This document shows positions 40,501 through 55,500 of a DNA stretch of 64,000 nucleotides, piece after piece. The notes beneath the pieces were generated by a model, which was given only the letters and a program-made list of their open reading frames with translations, ran no database searches and was not told the origin of the DNA. The first letter of the stretch is position 1. Every line of letters begins with the position of its first letter. The translations under genes and the position numbers were made by a program. Location: positions 12,400,630 to 12,464,629 of the forward strand of contig JAAONU010000004.1 of assembly GCA_012932295.1 (NCBI GenBank), in the 5' to 3' direction. This stretch comes from Cyclina sinensis. Lineage: Eukaryota; Mollusca; Bivalvia; Venerida; Veneridae.

Positions 40501-43500
40501 AATCTTAATTGAAACAGTCATTTTGGCCAGTTCTTAATGACAACCCTGCCAATAATGTGCAAAGGTTTAATGTTGAGACTAATGACAAACAATATATTAC
40601 TGCAAAAGGTGACAGACAAATGCCGATCAAAAGCTCATCCACATTACTCTGTACATAGGTGAGCTAGTAAAACATCATTACTGTTGCATGCCTCTTATTA
40701 CTATGTTTATCTTTTCCAAGAAAATCAATGAGTATACCTTTTTATTAAAACTGATTCTACAAATGAACAAATAAAAAGATAAGTGATAATTCACTGAGTT
40801 CATGACTATATTTATATTAAATCTTTTAAATTTGTTAAAAAAAATTACCAATAAAGCCCGCTCCGCTTCCATAAGGGCCGGTTTTGCAGCCTCAAGTTTA
40901 GTCTCTGCATATTCTTTTTCTACATTTATCTCATCTACAATGTGCTGAGCTTTGTCTTTCACTTTCTGTACATCTGCCTTCACTTTCTCAGCAGCTGTAG
41001 CACTGGCTGTCACGTCAGCCAACACCTGGTAAAAAGACAAAGTAGCAGTATGTAACTGATTGCTATCTTATCAAAGCACTATACCCTTGAATCAACCAAT
41101 GTTATACAAATGTATAGCATTTTTATTCTACTGCCTTATTTTTCACTTTCAAATGTATAATAACTATTTTCAGCATTAAGACTTTGTATAATAATTTCCA
41201 CCTGACTGACCATGGTTTCCATTCTCTCATGTGTTGTTATCTAGTTCTACTTGTTCTACAGGTATAAAAGGCCTGAAAACTTCATGTAGCTTTATCACAT
41301 GTTTGTTAACAATTAAGACATTGCAATTAAGTAAGTTTCCAATCTGCACCACCTTCATTTTCTTTCCTTTATCACCATCAGTATCTTTCATTCCCTCAAA
41401 TTCCATTTACTTAAGATTTGTACATTGTAGTCTGCTGCTTGTAACATAATCAAGTCAGACAATTTTACAGTTTTTCTTCTCAAATGATTACCTATGGAAC
41501 AAAGTTACTGCAGATATAAAGGGAGAGCAATGGACTATAAGAAAACACTGAAACATAAAGTCCTTACACTTACCTTATCTGCCTTCACATTTGCCACAGC
41601 AAGATCTTTCTCTTTCACCACAAGTTCTTTAGAAAGCTGATCCACAGATGCACTTGCCTCTATCAATTTCTCTAGACCTGTATTCATGCGTCTTGCAAGT
41701 TCACCAATCTCATCATACTTATGTCTGTACAGGGTCAAATAACCATCCAAGAAGGACAGGTAAGACTTTGGGGTTACATGCGTTTGTCTTCGAAACCTAT
41801 TTACACAGAGCAAATAAACTGTTCCATTTTTTCAAGCAGGTTTTACTGCATTAATTTCCTTTCCAATAAGTTGTGAGACTGATTTTGTCTGATTCCATGT
41901 ATGAAATTTAAAAGAAATTAAACTGAATTCAGTAATGCTGTTGTAATTTTTTGTCTCTATGAATATGTATCACATCTTTCTAAATGTTTATCAAACTCAT
42001 ATTAAGTGAAGCATCTTATATGACATATTACCTTTGGAAGTATTCAATACAGACTGTAGCCACATTATCATGTACCACTCCCATGGTATTGACAAGCTGC
42101 ATTTTGGTGTCAGATGAGCATACAATATCAAATGAGGACAGGAAGTGATTAGACACAGCAATCAGAGCATCCTTAGGCCAGCGACTGAACCAGTCCATTG
42201 TACAGCCTGAGATCAAACCTGGAAACTTCAATGATCTGTTACGAAACTTCTCTCCAACCTAACATTAGGGAGATAAACAGGTAACACTTAAATATACTGA
42301 CCTTAACTTTATTAAAGAGGCACAGTAGTGTTTAAGATATTTTGTTTTCAGTAACAACAATTTAAAACATGACAAATGTTTTTAATCTTATACAAGAGCC
42401 ATGTTACACATGGTTAATCCCCCCCGCCGGGATGAAGTTACCTGAAGGTTGTACTTCCAAAAACTAAATGTAACAATGCACGTAGGCAGTTTGAAGAAAA
42501 TCCCTCAAAAAAATAGACAAGGTACAGTTATTTTTTTGCATAGTGCACTTCCTACTAATGTTCTATGTCAGTGTTTTGAGTTCGAAGAAAATCCCTCAAG
42601 CACTTTTGGAGTTATGCTCTGGACAAAACTTTAAAAGCAAATCTGATAAAGGGGAATAATTCTAAAAGTAGGCAAGGTAGAGTTATTGTTCTTGCACAAT
42701 GCACTTCCTACTAATGTGCTGTCAGTGTATTAAGTTTGAAGAAAATCCCTCAAGTACTTTTGGAGTTATGCTTCAGACAAAGTTTTTCAAATAAATCTGA
42801 TAAAGGGGAATAACTCTAAAAGTAGGCAAGGTAGAGTTATTGTTCTTACACACTGCACTTTTTCCCAATGTGCTCTGTCAGTGTATGAAGATTGAAGAAA
42901 ATCGCTCAAGTACTTTTGGAGTTATGCTCTGGACAAAACTGTGACGAACGCACGGACGGAGACCATTTCTAATATCCCCTTAACCTTTGGTGGGGGATAA
43001 ATAACCATTACATTTTCTTTATATTATATAAAAGGATTATAAGGGCAAACATTGCACTTTACTTATTGATATGAATTTGTTTTTCCATATTTTACTTTCA
43101 TTTTCAGAATTTATTATTTAGCTGTTCTATTTCAAACAATGGTGTTCTATTTATGTGTTATCGGCTTAATAGATACTTGATATGAAATGTTAACTCATGT
43201 AAGACGTTATTTATATACATTGTATTTTAAAATATATATCTAAGAAATATCATTTCAATACTGAAGTTAGTTTAAAAGTGCACTGTCAAGTTAATCACAG
43301 GTAATATCTAGATATATGTAGATACTGAAATACAGACTTACAGGTGAAAAGCAGAGTACCACATGCAGGTTATTTCTGGCTCTAGAAATGAAGTAGTCAT
43401 ACAGATTCTCTGGGGTAGGTGGACGTCTTGGAAACTCTTTCTTCATCACAGGTATAAGCTCCTGGGTTATCTCATCTAATTCATCTTTAGCAAACAGGTT

Positions 43501-46500
43501 AGACACCTTAAACAGAAACATCATAGTATCACAATACCTCTCATACTATATAATGCTATCTTTAGAGATTTGAAATTTGAAATTTAAGATACTAAAATAA
43601 AAAGATTATTCAATACTGTCCTGTACAAAACCTGACATATTTGGCCTCATACAAAGCTGGAAAATCATATCTAGTCAAGTGTCTAGTCAAGTGTCTAGTC
43701 CAGTAGTAGTGACTTTTTCATTTGTGTACTTATCCAAGTATTGTACAGAGCAACATTAAAGCGACTGACTCACAGATGGATTGACGATGCAAAAAGAAAA
43801 TGTTTCTAGATATAGAAAATTTAGTTGTAATTGTGAAGAACATATCTAAACTAAGTTACTGTCCAATTTTTTGTTACAAAAACACACCATAATACAAAGT
43901 TCTACATGATTTAATCGGTAAATTTTTACCCTGTTAGTCATGGGTTAGATCCTAAGTTAATATTTTTAATTTTACATGGTGAAAGTAACAGGTGTCTGTG
44001 GCTCAGTGGGTTAGCTTGCAGCTCTTAATTCTACTAACCGCAAGGGTATGGGTTCCAATACGGTTGAAACCAAATTTTTTTCTTCATTTTTTTATGATGT
44101 ATAGAAGCATAAAATTGTGGGTTTTTTTCTATAATAGTATATTAACTTCTCTTAAATTTTAAAGAAAACCATTTTTAAGCTAAATTCTGAGTCAGTCACT
44201 TTAAATAACCTGTAAGTATGTGATTATATAAGTGTTCCATTCTAATCAGTAGTATCTAGAAATTTGTCCAGAGCACACACATATGTGCCTCCATTTGGTA
44301 GGGGAGGGTCAGTTCTCAAGGCAATGGATGGGGCATGGGTTGTCAAAGTATCTTTAAATTTAACTGAAAAGCCCTAGGTGAGCAACCTCACTTTCTGGTA
44401 TATATTTCTGTAAAGTTTTCTGACCCTAGGTGCAATAGTGTTGGGTGAATGTGTGACACAAAGTTTTTGGTAGTGATTTTCACTCAATCAAGGTCCATAA
44501 CTCTGCTCCAGCTAGAAGGATGGAAACAAAGAACCCTAGATGCATATGCAACTTCTCTTGCTAATATATATCCCTGTAAAGTTTCATGACCCTGGGTGCA
44601 ATAGTGTTGGCTGAGGACATGACAAAATTTTTAGTAGCTTTTTTCACTAAATAAAGGGCCATTACCCTGCTCTCTCTGGTAAAAGGGAGACAAAAAACTC
44701 AGGTGCACAACTTCATTTGCTGAATTACATCTGTGTGAAGTTTCATGACTGTAAGTTTAATAGTGCTGACTGCGTGCACAATACAAACTTTTTAGGTAGC
44801 TATTTTGAGCCATAACTCTGCTTTCCCTGCTTGGAGGGAGAGGAAAAAACAGGTGCACAATTTCACTTGCTGATCTATGTTCCTGTGAAGCTTCTTGACA
44901 TCTGAGTGTTCCCAGGGTTTTTTTTACCCAAAATTTGACGCCGAATATCGGCCTTTTCACAATCCAAAAAATTGCTAAAATTTCACAAAACAAGAAATGT
45001 TTGTAAAACATAAATGCCCCCCGGCAGCACCTAATTGCTTGTGGTTGGGCCAAAGCGTTCTCTAGTTATTGATCAGAAACCGATTTTAGGATCAAGGTCC
45101 CTGTGGCCTTGACCTTTGACCTAATGACCTCAAAATCAATAGGGGTCATTTACTGGTCATGACCAACCAGCATACCAAGTTTGGTGAACCTAGGTCAAAG
45201 CATTCTCTAGTTATTGATCAGAAACCGTTTTTAAAATGAAAGTCTCTGTGATCTTGACCTTTGAACTAATGACCTCAAAATCAATAGGAAGTCATCTACT
45301 GGTGATGACCAACCAGCATACCAAGTTTGGTGAACCTAGGACAAAGCATTCTCTAGTTATTGATCAGAAACCGTTTTTAAAATGAAAGTCTCTGTGATCT
45401 TGACCTTTGACCTAATGACCTCAAAGTCAATAGGGGCTATCTACTAGTGATGACCAACCAGTATACCAAGTTTGGTGAACCTAGGTCAAAGCGTTCTCTA
45501 GTTATTGATCAGAAACCGTTTTTAGGATGAAGGTCCCTGTGAGCATGACCTTTGACCTAATGACCTCAAAATCATTAGGGGTCATTTACTGGTGATGACC
45601 AACCAGCATACCAAGTTTGGTGAACCTAGGTCAAAGCATTCTCTAGTTATTGATCGGAAACCGTTTTAAGAATAAAAGGTTTTTGTGATTTTGACCTTTG
45701 ACCTAATGACCTCAAAGTCAATAGGGGTCATCTACTGGTGATGACCAACCAGCATACCAAGTTTGGTGAACCTAGGTCAAAGCGTTCTCTAGTTATTGAT
45801 CGGAAACCATTTTTAGGATGAAGGTCCCTGTGATCTTGACCTTTGACCTAATGACCTCAAAATCAATAGGGGTCATCTACTGGTGATGACCAACCAGCAT
45901 ACCAAGTTTGGTGAACCTAGGTCAAAGCGTTCTCTAGTTTTTGGTCAGAAACCGTTTCTACCTACAAGGTCAATGTGACCTTGACCTTTGACCCCTTGAC
46001 CCAAAAATCAATAGGGGTCATCTACTGGCGATGGACAATCATCCTACCAAGTTTGAAGTTCCTAGGCCTAAGCGTTCTTTAGTTATTGGTCGGAAACCGT
46101 TTCTACCTACAAGGTCAATGTGATCTTGACCTTTGACCCCTTGACCCCAAAATCAATAGGGGTCATCAACTGGTGATGGACAATCATCCCACCAAGTTTG
46201 ATGTTCCTAGGCCTAAGCATTCTTTAGTTATTGGTCAGAAACCATTTGGTCTACGGACTGACGGACCGACCAACAGACAGACAAATGCAAAGCAATATAA
46301 CCCCACTTCTTTGAAGGGGGGGCATAAATATGAAGAAAAATCCACAATGCCCATCAACAATTTGATTTGAAATTGTTTATTCATGGAATCGATGTAAAAA
46401 CTCTTAAAAGTCGGGCAAAACTTTGAAGAATTTAGCCAAAAAAATGCCGATCGGAGACAGCGAATTCGCCGTACGGTACAGAAATACCTTATGACGGCTT

Positions 46501-49500
46501 TTATCGTTAACTTCCAGTCAAGTAGACGCTCAAGACCATACACAAAGCGCTCAGTTACGTGGAGCCCGGTCATTGGTTTATTCAGTTTATTTAGCTACGA
46601 CCAAGATGTCAAGAAACAGCAAATATTATTTTAAAAATTTTTTAAAAAGCCATGCCGCTGGTACACCAACAATATTTTCAGCATTTGAAACTGTAAGAAA
46701 AATAAATGACCGTGGTGATCAGCCTAGTTCTCTTCAGTGTTCCAGTGAAAATTCTACATGTGATTCCTTGTCATTGCCAGTAAATATTGTTGAAAATGAA
46801 CAAGAAGCAGTTACTTTGTCTCCTCAGTCAACACTCTCACCACAGCCTGATCATGAAAAATCTTGTGAAACAGACATTTTACCAATTTTTCGTGACCCAA
46901 ATGATGTAATGCCAAAAAAAAATTGAAATTCAAAAAAAAGTCAAACATACAAATAACAAAGCTGAATTTCTCACATTTTAGTTATTTATTCTTTCCATTT
47001 CATTACAGACACTTAATCAGACTGTATGTATTGTTTTAATACATGTATAATTCTTTTACATTTCAGAATTAAGGTGTTAATGTTTCATTTATTTTTCACA
47101 ATTTTGAACTTAAACCCGTTTAAAAATTCACAATAGAAAAGGCATGGGCTGTTTCACAAAAAAAGTGAAAAAAATCACTGGTTCCTTAATGGGTTGCACA
47201 ATATAAAAAAATCTTCCAAACAATTTACTTAACAACAGAATTAAGCCTCTCCTGATAATAAAAAAAAGGCACTACTTACCTCTCCAGAGCTAAGCACATT
47301 GTTGAGATATTCGAGGAAAGCTTCATCTTTGATTTCATTGTCTGTGAAAATGAAGGTAATACCATGTCCCTGACCACCTGCTACTCTGTACAAGTATTTG
47401 AGGTCATCCATCAGGTTGCTGATACCATATGTTCTGAAATATATTTACAATATGCCATCAAAAATGCTATTCAAGTTCAATAGCAACAAATTTCATTTTA
47501 CAGTTTCCATCCCTGGTAATCAAGATTCAAGATTATTTTGCATTTGTTAATAACAGTCACTAATTTTAAGCCATATATCAATAGCACTCCTGCAAGTTTT
47601 CAAACACTTTCCACCAAGGTTCCAGAAATTTTCAAAACCTCAATCAGTTTGCCTTTGGGTCTGCTGTTGAGCAAACATGAGAAGCTTTTTTAAGATTCTC
47701 TCTATATAAATATATATATGAATTCAAGTGACCCCCTGGGTACAGCCAACTTTCACTGAAGAGGCGTAATTTGAACAAAGTTGGTAGACGACCTCTAGCT
47801 GCTGCTCCAGTAAAAATATCTAAGTTCTAGGCTTTGTGGTTTCAGACAAGAAGATTTTTTTTAAGTTTTCCCTATATAAGCATAGATGACAATGCTACAT
47901 ACCAAATCTTAAGGCTCAGGGCCTTGTGGTTTCAGATAAGAAGATTTTTAAAGTTTTCCCTATATAAGCCTAAGTATGTAAATCAACTGACGCCCACAGT
48001 GGGGCCAAATTTGACCCCAGAGGTATAATTTGAAAAAACTTGGTAGAGGTCCACTAGGCAATGCTACATACCAAATCTTAAGGCTCAGGGCCTTGTGGTT
48101 TAAGATATGAAGATTTTCAAAGTTTTCCCTATATAAGCTCATGAAAATCAATTGACCCCCACAGTGGGCCAAATTTAACCCCAGAGGTAGAATTTGAACA
48201 AACTTGGTAGAGGTCCACTAGACAATGCTACATACCATATCTTAAGGCTCAGGGCCCTGTAGTTTGAGACAAGAAGATTTTTAAAGTTTTCCCTATATAA
48301 GCCTATGTAAAATTAACTGACACACAGGTCGGAGAAAAATTTGTCCCTAGGGGTATAATTTGAACAAACTTTGTAGAGGTCCTCTAGACAATGCTACAAA
48401 CCAAATTTTAAGGTTCAAGGCCTTGTGATTTCAGGTAAGATTAAATTTAAAGTTTTCCCGTTCTGTGGCCATGGCAACCAGAGTTCTTGATAAAATTTAA
48501 TTCTTTTAACAACTTTGGTAGAGCTTCATGCAAGGAATATCCCAGGCTTGTTTTGTGAAAGTAGGCTTAGTGTTATAGGAGGAGAAACCGTTCAAGTAAA
48601 ATTGTAGAAGACGCACAACGAACGCCGGACTTTATTTTATGCCTACCAATGAAATATAGGGAAATATCAGTGAGATAAAAGTGATAATACACTGTTTTGA
48701 ATCAGTGAAATTACCATTTTGATAATACACTGTTTGTGCCCGAACTACTTTTTTACCTGATTTAGCCAAGAACCACACTGCTCCAATGATTGCAGGAAAT
48801 AGTGAATCTGGTCCTGCACCAAGAGGATTTTTCATGAACAGTCACTTTCATGGAAATGTTACTGCAACCCAGCAACTATCTCAACACGTCATAAATTCCA
48901 GTCCAAAAGCTGGCCTGCTTGATGAAACTTCAGAAATTTCCCCACCACGTAAATACAAGAGAATCCGCTGTATTTCAGACAGTGACAGCGAGTGAAATTT
49001 ATTTACCTTGTTAAATCCAGTTATAATATTGAATTCCTAGTTGTGAACAATGATGAAATTCGCCATAAATTATTTAAAATGTCTGATTTGTTTACATAAC
49101 TCACATGGACAATATCCAATATGGCCGACTTTCAATTCAATTGATTGAATATTACTCGGTATTAATCCGCTTTTATAATTAAAGTATGTATGGCAAAAAT
49201 TCAATAAATATTGATAAGCTGTGTAGAGAAAAATAAATGTTATTTGATGAAAGTGTATTCAGTTTATTTCAGCAGAAGTAAAGTTATCATATGTATTGGA
49301 GATTGTCTGCACTTTTTTTTGTGCACAGTAACCAAAGCAGGCATTAACTGATTTGGGGCTCACCATGGGGAATTTATTGAAGGCCCTGATTAAAAATGTC
49401 ATAAACAAGAGGGCCATGATGGCCCTGAATCGCTCACCTGATAGACCATGAAACGATATTGTAGACATAATGAGGAGAGAATTGGTGAAAGAAGGGCATG

Positions 49501-52500
49501 TGTCCACACTTGCTGATTGGTGAAGTTTTAACTTTACATGAACTGTTTAAATAATTTCCAGTTTACCTCATTTCGTCTAGATGATAAATACATGGAAAAT
49601 GTTAACATTTCAAAGTCATTAGACTTTCGATACATTTTTTTTTTCTTTGTAAGTTAACATGAAACTATTGTATGAAGTACAAATTGAAATATGGATATCT
49701 GAAACAGGTGTAATGTTTTCATTTTGGCTGAAGGTAGTTTCCTTCAGAAATGTACAGTCTAGAAGTGACTTTTGTGTTAGGGTATATGCTATTTTGAGAC
49801 AGTATTTAAGTTACATAATGGTATGCAGTTAACCTGTGTTGGTAAATTCTGTACCAGTACAGAATTTGAGAGCACGTTATGACACACAAGATAGGTGATC
49901 CACAGACCATGGACTGTACGTACTGAACTCAGCAGTTGGGAAGACCGAAGCAAACTTTGCAGACTAAGATCAGATGGCTATATAAACTATATATAAAATG
50001 AATTGACTATGGGGCGGGGTCAATTTGACCCCGGGGATCATGATTTGAGCAAACTTGGTTAAGGTCTACTAGGTCATGCTACATGCAAAATTTCTAAGCT
50101 CTAGGCTTTCTGGTTCTGGAGTAGAAGATTTTTTGAAGTTTTTCCTATATAAACTCTATATAAAATCAACTGACCCCCAGGCGGGGTCAATTTGACCCCG
50201 GGGATCATGATTTGAGAAAACTTGGTAGAAGTCTACTAGTTAATGCTACATGCAAAATATCTAAGCTCCAGGCCTGCAGTTCTGGAGAAGAAGATTTTTG
50301 AAGTTTTTCCTATATAAACTATATATAAAATGAATTGACTATGGGGCGGGGTCAATTTGACCCCGGGGATCATGATTTAAGCAAACTTGGTAAAGGTCTA
50401 CTAGGTAATGCTACATGCAAAATATCTAAGCTCCAGGCTTTGTGGTTCTGGAGAAGAAGATTTTTGAAGTTTTTCCTATATAAACTCTATATAAAATCAA
50501 TTGACCCCCGGGCGGGGTCAACTTGACCCCGGGGATCATGATTTGAGCAAACTTGGTAGAAGTCTACTAGGTAATGCTACATGCAAAATATCTAAGCTCC
50601 AGGCTTTGTGGTTCTGGAGAAGAAGATTTTTGAAGTTTTTCCTATATAAACTCTATATAAAATCAATTGACCCCCGGGGCGGGGTCAATCTGACCCCGGG
50701 GATCATGATTTGAGCAAACTTGGTTAAGGTCTACTTGGTTATGCTACATGCAAAATATCTAAGCTCTAGCCTTTGTGGTTCTGGAGAAGAAGATTTTTGA
50801 AGTTTTTCCTATATAAACTCTATATAAAATTAACTGACCCCCGGGCGGGATCAACTTGACCCCGGGGATCATGATTTGAGCAAACTTGGTAGAAGTCTAC
50901 TAGTTAATGCTACATGCAAAATATCTAAGCGCCAGGCTTTGTGGTTCTGGAGAAGAAGATTTTTGAAGTTTTTCCTATATAAATTCTAAGTAAAATCTAT
51001 TTACCCCCGGGGCTGAACCAGTTTGACCCCGGAAGTCATGATTTGAGCAAACTTGACAGAGGTCCCCTAGATGATGCTTCATACCAAATATGAAAGCTCT
51101 GGGCCTTGTTATTTCAGACAAGAAGATTTTTGAAATTTCCATTTTAAAAACACCTTTTAGGGCCTCACAGCCATATTGTGCATTGGACCGGAACCATTTG
51201 AGCAAACTTGGTAAAGGGACATCTAAGGACCATTAGTATGAAGTTATTTTAAAATTGGGCCAGGGGTTTAGGAGGAGATGTCATTTAAAGAAAATGTTGA
51301 CGACGGACGACGGACGGACGACGGACGCCGGACACAAGGGTATCCTAATAGCTCACTCTGTCACTGCGTGACAGGTGAGCTAAAAAACCCATTTTTGACG
51401 TGTTGGCATAAAATAAAAAGAAAATTTGTTTGTTTTTTAGTGGAAGATGGGAATTTATTTCATCTCGTGAACAACATATGTTTATATTTTCACGAGTGGC
51501 GCAGCCACGAGTGAAAATATCACATATGGTGTTCACTCGATGAAATAAATTCTCATCTTCCACAAAACAAACAAATATCCTCTATATCAATAATCCCAAA
51601 AGCTCACCCTTGAGCACTTTGTGCTCAGGTGAGCTAAAACAGTAATTAGCGCAAATTTCATGAGGTTATAATTTTTAACTCTGACTAGCTGCCAGTTAAG
51701 CACACTTATTGACGCCGGACTATCAATAATCCCAAAAGCTCACCCTTGAGCACTTAGTGCTCAGGTGAGCTAAAACCGTAATTAGCGCAAATTTCATGAG
51801 GTTATAATTTTTAACTCTGACTAGCTGCCAGTTAAGCACACTTACTGACGATTCGGTTCATTGTGAAACTTGCCTCAAGCCACTGCTCACAGTGGCAATT
51901 TTATGGGTTTATGATAGGTGTGAAGGACTGCATTAGGGACCGATTGCAATTAGGTGTGAAATTTTTTTCTTTTCTTTTTTTTAACATATTGACCCATTAT
52001 TAAGGAGTTTTGGACATAATGGGTCCAAGAAACTGGAATTTGGTAAAAAGAAAAAAAAAATCAAATTTTCAGTTTTCAGGAGCCTTGCTTTCCAGATCTG
52101 ATCACATTTAGGAACTCCCACTGCCTAGGCACTCAAAAGACATAGAGTGTATTATTCCTGAGTTACAGCTATTTAGAATACTGATAAATATAACCAGCAA
52201 CACTAAAACAGGTATAAAGAGTATCTTAACTACATTAATCCTTTGCTGCTTTATTAAGTAACTTAATGCTACATGAACTAAATATTTTAAAGATTCCTGA
52301 CTGGACCACTTTTAAACTAGAAGAAAAAAAAACAGGCAAGATTTATTATCCTTAAGTGATTAAAATGACAGACCTCTTGCTGTTTACCATGCATGACACA
52401 AGTCATTTATGGAAATATGACACAAGTTTCAAATACCTGCTAAGTGTGATCTGAAACATCTTGTAGCTGGCTATGAAAGAGGCTAATCTTGTCAGAGACT

Positions 52501-55500
52501 GTTTGCCTGAACCACCAACACCAACCAGCAGAGCATTACCTCTGGGTGTACAGATTATCCTTGAAATCTGTAAAGAAGAAAATATTCAACTTTCTATAAT
52601 TTATATTCTAGCCTTAAGAATCTGTTAAAGTTTGCAAAAAATCAGTCCAGATATTGGCTTCAGATAAATGTATTTCAGATTTAATCAAGTGATTTTCTCT
52701 TGACTGCCTTACCTTGATAAGATGAACCATAGCATCTTTGAAGAAGACAAGGTCCATAGAGCCTCCTCGTACTGTCTCATTGTATTGTACCATGAACATT
52801 TTCAGTTTCTCATTCAGGAATTCAAGGTCATTCACCTATATTGTAATAATGACACATCTTCATTTCACTTTCTTCCATCATTCAAGAAATAATAAAACCC
52901 CAAACTTCCCTTGACATTTTTTGGACCTTTTAATGACTTTTGCATATTAAATAAAATTTTACTTTGGTAATTATTATATGTTTAATGTTTTAGAACTTTT
53001 GTAATCCAAAAGTTAATATTTTGTACAGGTGCATTCATACATTGCTCAATGCTAAGCACTCAGTGTATGCAGGGCTAAGCCTGGCAATAACTAACTACTA
53101 GATACCCTTTAAAAATACCATTTTGAAAAAACTGTGATCCTCTATTAATATTGCAGATACAAATATATAATAGAGACTTACCACTTTATTTTATAGATAT
53201 TTTCCCAAATACTTTAACGCACATATCAAGATTATTAGTCTACATGGACACTCTTTTAAATTCATACCATTTCATATATTTTTGGAGCTTCGAGACTGGC
53301 ATCTTCAGCTTCATCCCCTGTTGGTTCTGGAGCATCTCTAAGAAAGTCTACAAAGAATGGTTCCTCTGGAAGGTGTGTAAGATAGTCTTCACCTAGCTGA
53401 GTTCTACACACATTAACAATCGCATTTTCAAACCACTTCTTGTCTTCCGGGTTTGTAAATCTGTTTAAAGACACTGCTGATCTAAATACCTTCTCCCTTT
53501 ACAGTCATAAATTGACAGCAGGGTTCAGCTTAGGTTAAAAATTTAGGGAGAAATGACTTCTCCATGCCAGGAATTTAGGAAGAAGTTTTTGAAACTGGAA
53601 AAATCATCATTGAAAATCTTAAATCAGAACTGTATTGAATTTTATAGAACTTCTCAAATGCTGTTTTGTGTCATTAAAAAAACAACCTTTTCTTGTAATT
53701 ACTCCAAAAAATGGGGTAACTTTTTATATTTTTTTTTTATTTTTGATTAAACAGTGCTTGTGATATTTACTGCCACCACTGCTACACATTAAAAACAGAG
53801 ATTCATATATGTGGTAACCAGTGTTCCAATACTGGATTTTAAGCCAAATTTCTGGCTTAAAAAATTAGACATTTTCATTAACTTACCAAACATGAAGGTT
53901 TTTTTTCAATGAAAGACAGAAAATACAGCACAAAAAAAAACAAGAGCCATGTTACACATGGTTAATCCCCCCGCCGGGAAGAAGCTACCTGAAGGTTGTT
54001 CTTTCAAACACTCAATGTAATAATGTTTGAAGAAAATCCCATAAAAAATAGGCAGAGTTATTGTTCTTGCAAACTGCACTTCCTACCAATGTTCTATGTC
54101 AGTGTATTAAGTTTGAAGAAAATCGCTCAAGCACTTTTGGAGTTATGCTTCGGACAAAGTTTTTCAATTAAATCTGATAAAGGGGAATAATTCTAAAAGT
54201 AGGCAAGGTAGAGTTATTATTCTTTCACACTGCACCTCCTCAAAATGTGCTCTTTCAGTATATGGAGTTTGAATAAAATCCCTCAAGTACTTTTGGAGTT
54301 ATGCTCCGGACAAAACTGGAACGGACGGACAGAGACCATTTCTAATATCCCCCCCGCGTTTGGCGGGGGGATAATAAGTTGAAGAATTCAAGAATTAGAT
54401 ATACATGTATATGCTGGGATTTTTAAAATGTAAACAAGTAAATCTGATAAAGGGGAATAACTCTAAAAAAATAGGCAAGGTAGAGTTATTGGACTTGCAC
54501 ACTGCACTACCTACCAATGTGCTCTGTCAGTGTATGAAATTTGAATAAAATCCCTCAAGTAGTTTTGGAGTTATGCTCTGGACAAAATTTATCAAGTAAT
54601 TCTGATAAAAGGGGAATAACTCTAAAAATAGGCAAGGTAGAGTTATTGTTCTTGCACACTGCACTACCTACCAATGTGCTCTCTCAGTGTATGAAGTTTG
54701 AATAAAATCCGTCAAGTAGTTTTAGAGTTATGCTCCGGACAAAATTTATCAAGTAATTCTGATAAAGGGGAATAACTCTAAAAATAGGCAAGGTAGAGTT
54801 ATTGCACTTGCACACTGCACTCCCTACCAATGTGCTCTGTCAGTGTATGAAGTTTGAATAAAATCCCTCAAGTAGTTTTGGAGTTATGCTCCGGACAAAA
54901 TTTATCAAGTAATTCTGATAAAGGGGAGTTACTCTAAAAATAGGCAACGTAAAGTTATTGGACTTGCACACTGCACTACCTACCAATGTGCTCTGTCAGT
55001 CTATGAAGTTTGAATAAAATCCCTCTGGCAGTTTTGGAGTTGTGCTCCGGACAAAATTTATCAAGTAAATTTGATAAAGCGGAATAACTCTAAAAAAAGG
55101 CAAGGTAGAGTTCTTGCACTTGCACACTGCACTACCTACCAATGTGCTCTGTCAGTGTATGAAGTTTGAATAAAATCCCTCAAGTAGTTTTGGAGTTATG
55201 CTCCGGACAAAATTGTTTCGGACGGATGCACGGATGCACAGACGCACGGACGCACGGACGGACGAAGGGCATTCCTAATATCCCCTCCGCCTTTGGCGGG
55301 GGGATAAATGATACACCGTGCATATAATGTAATAAATCACAAAAGCATACATCAAAATTTTGCTTTCTTTAATTTACTCTTTGCTTTGGTTAAACAACTA
55401 AATACAGCATTACAAGTCAGCTTTCCATGACCATTTTCAGGAAATCAGAGTTTAATTGCAGGAGTTCCCTTAGAATTATTAAGGTATTGTATATTAACTT

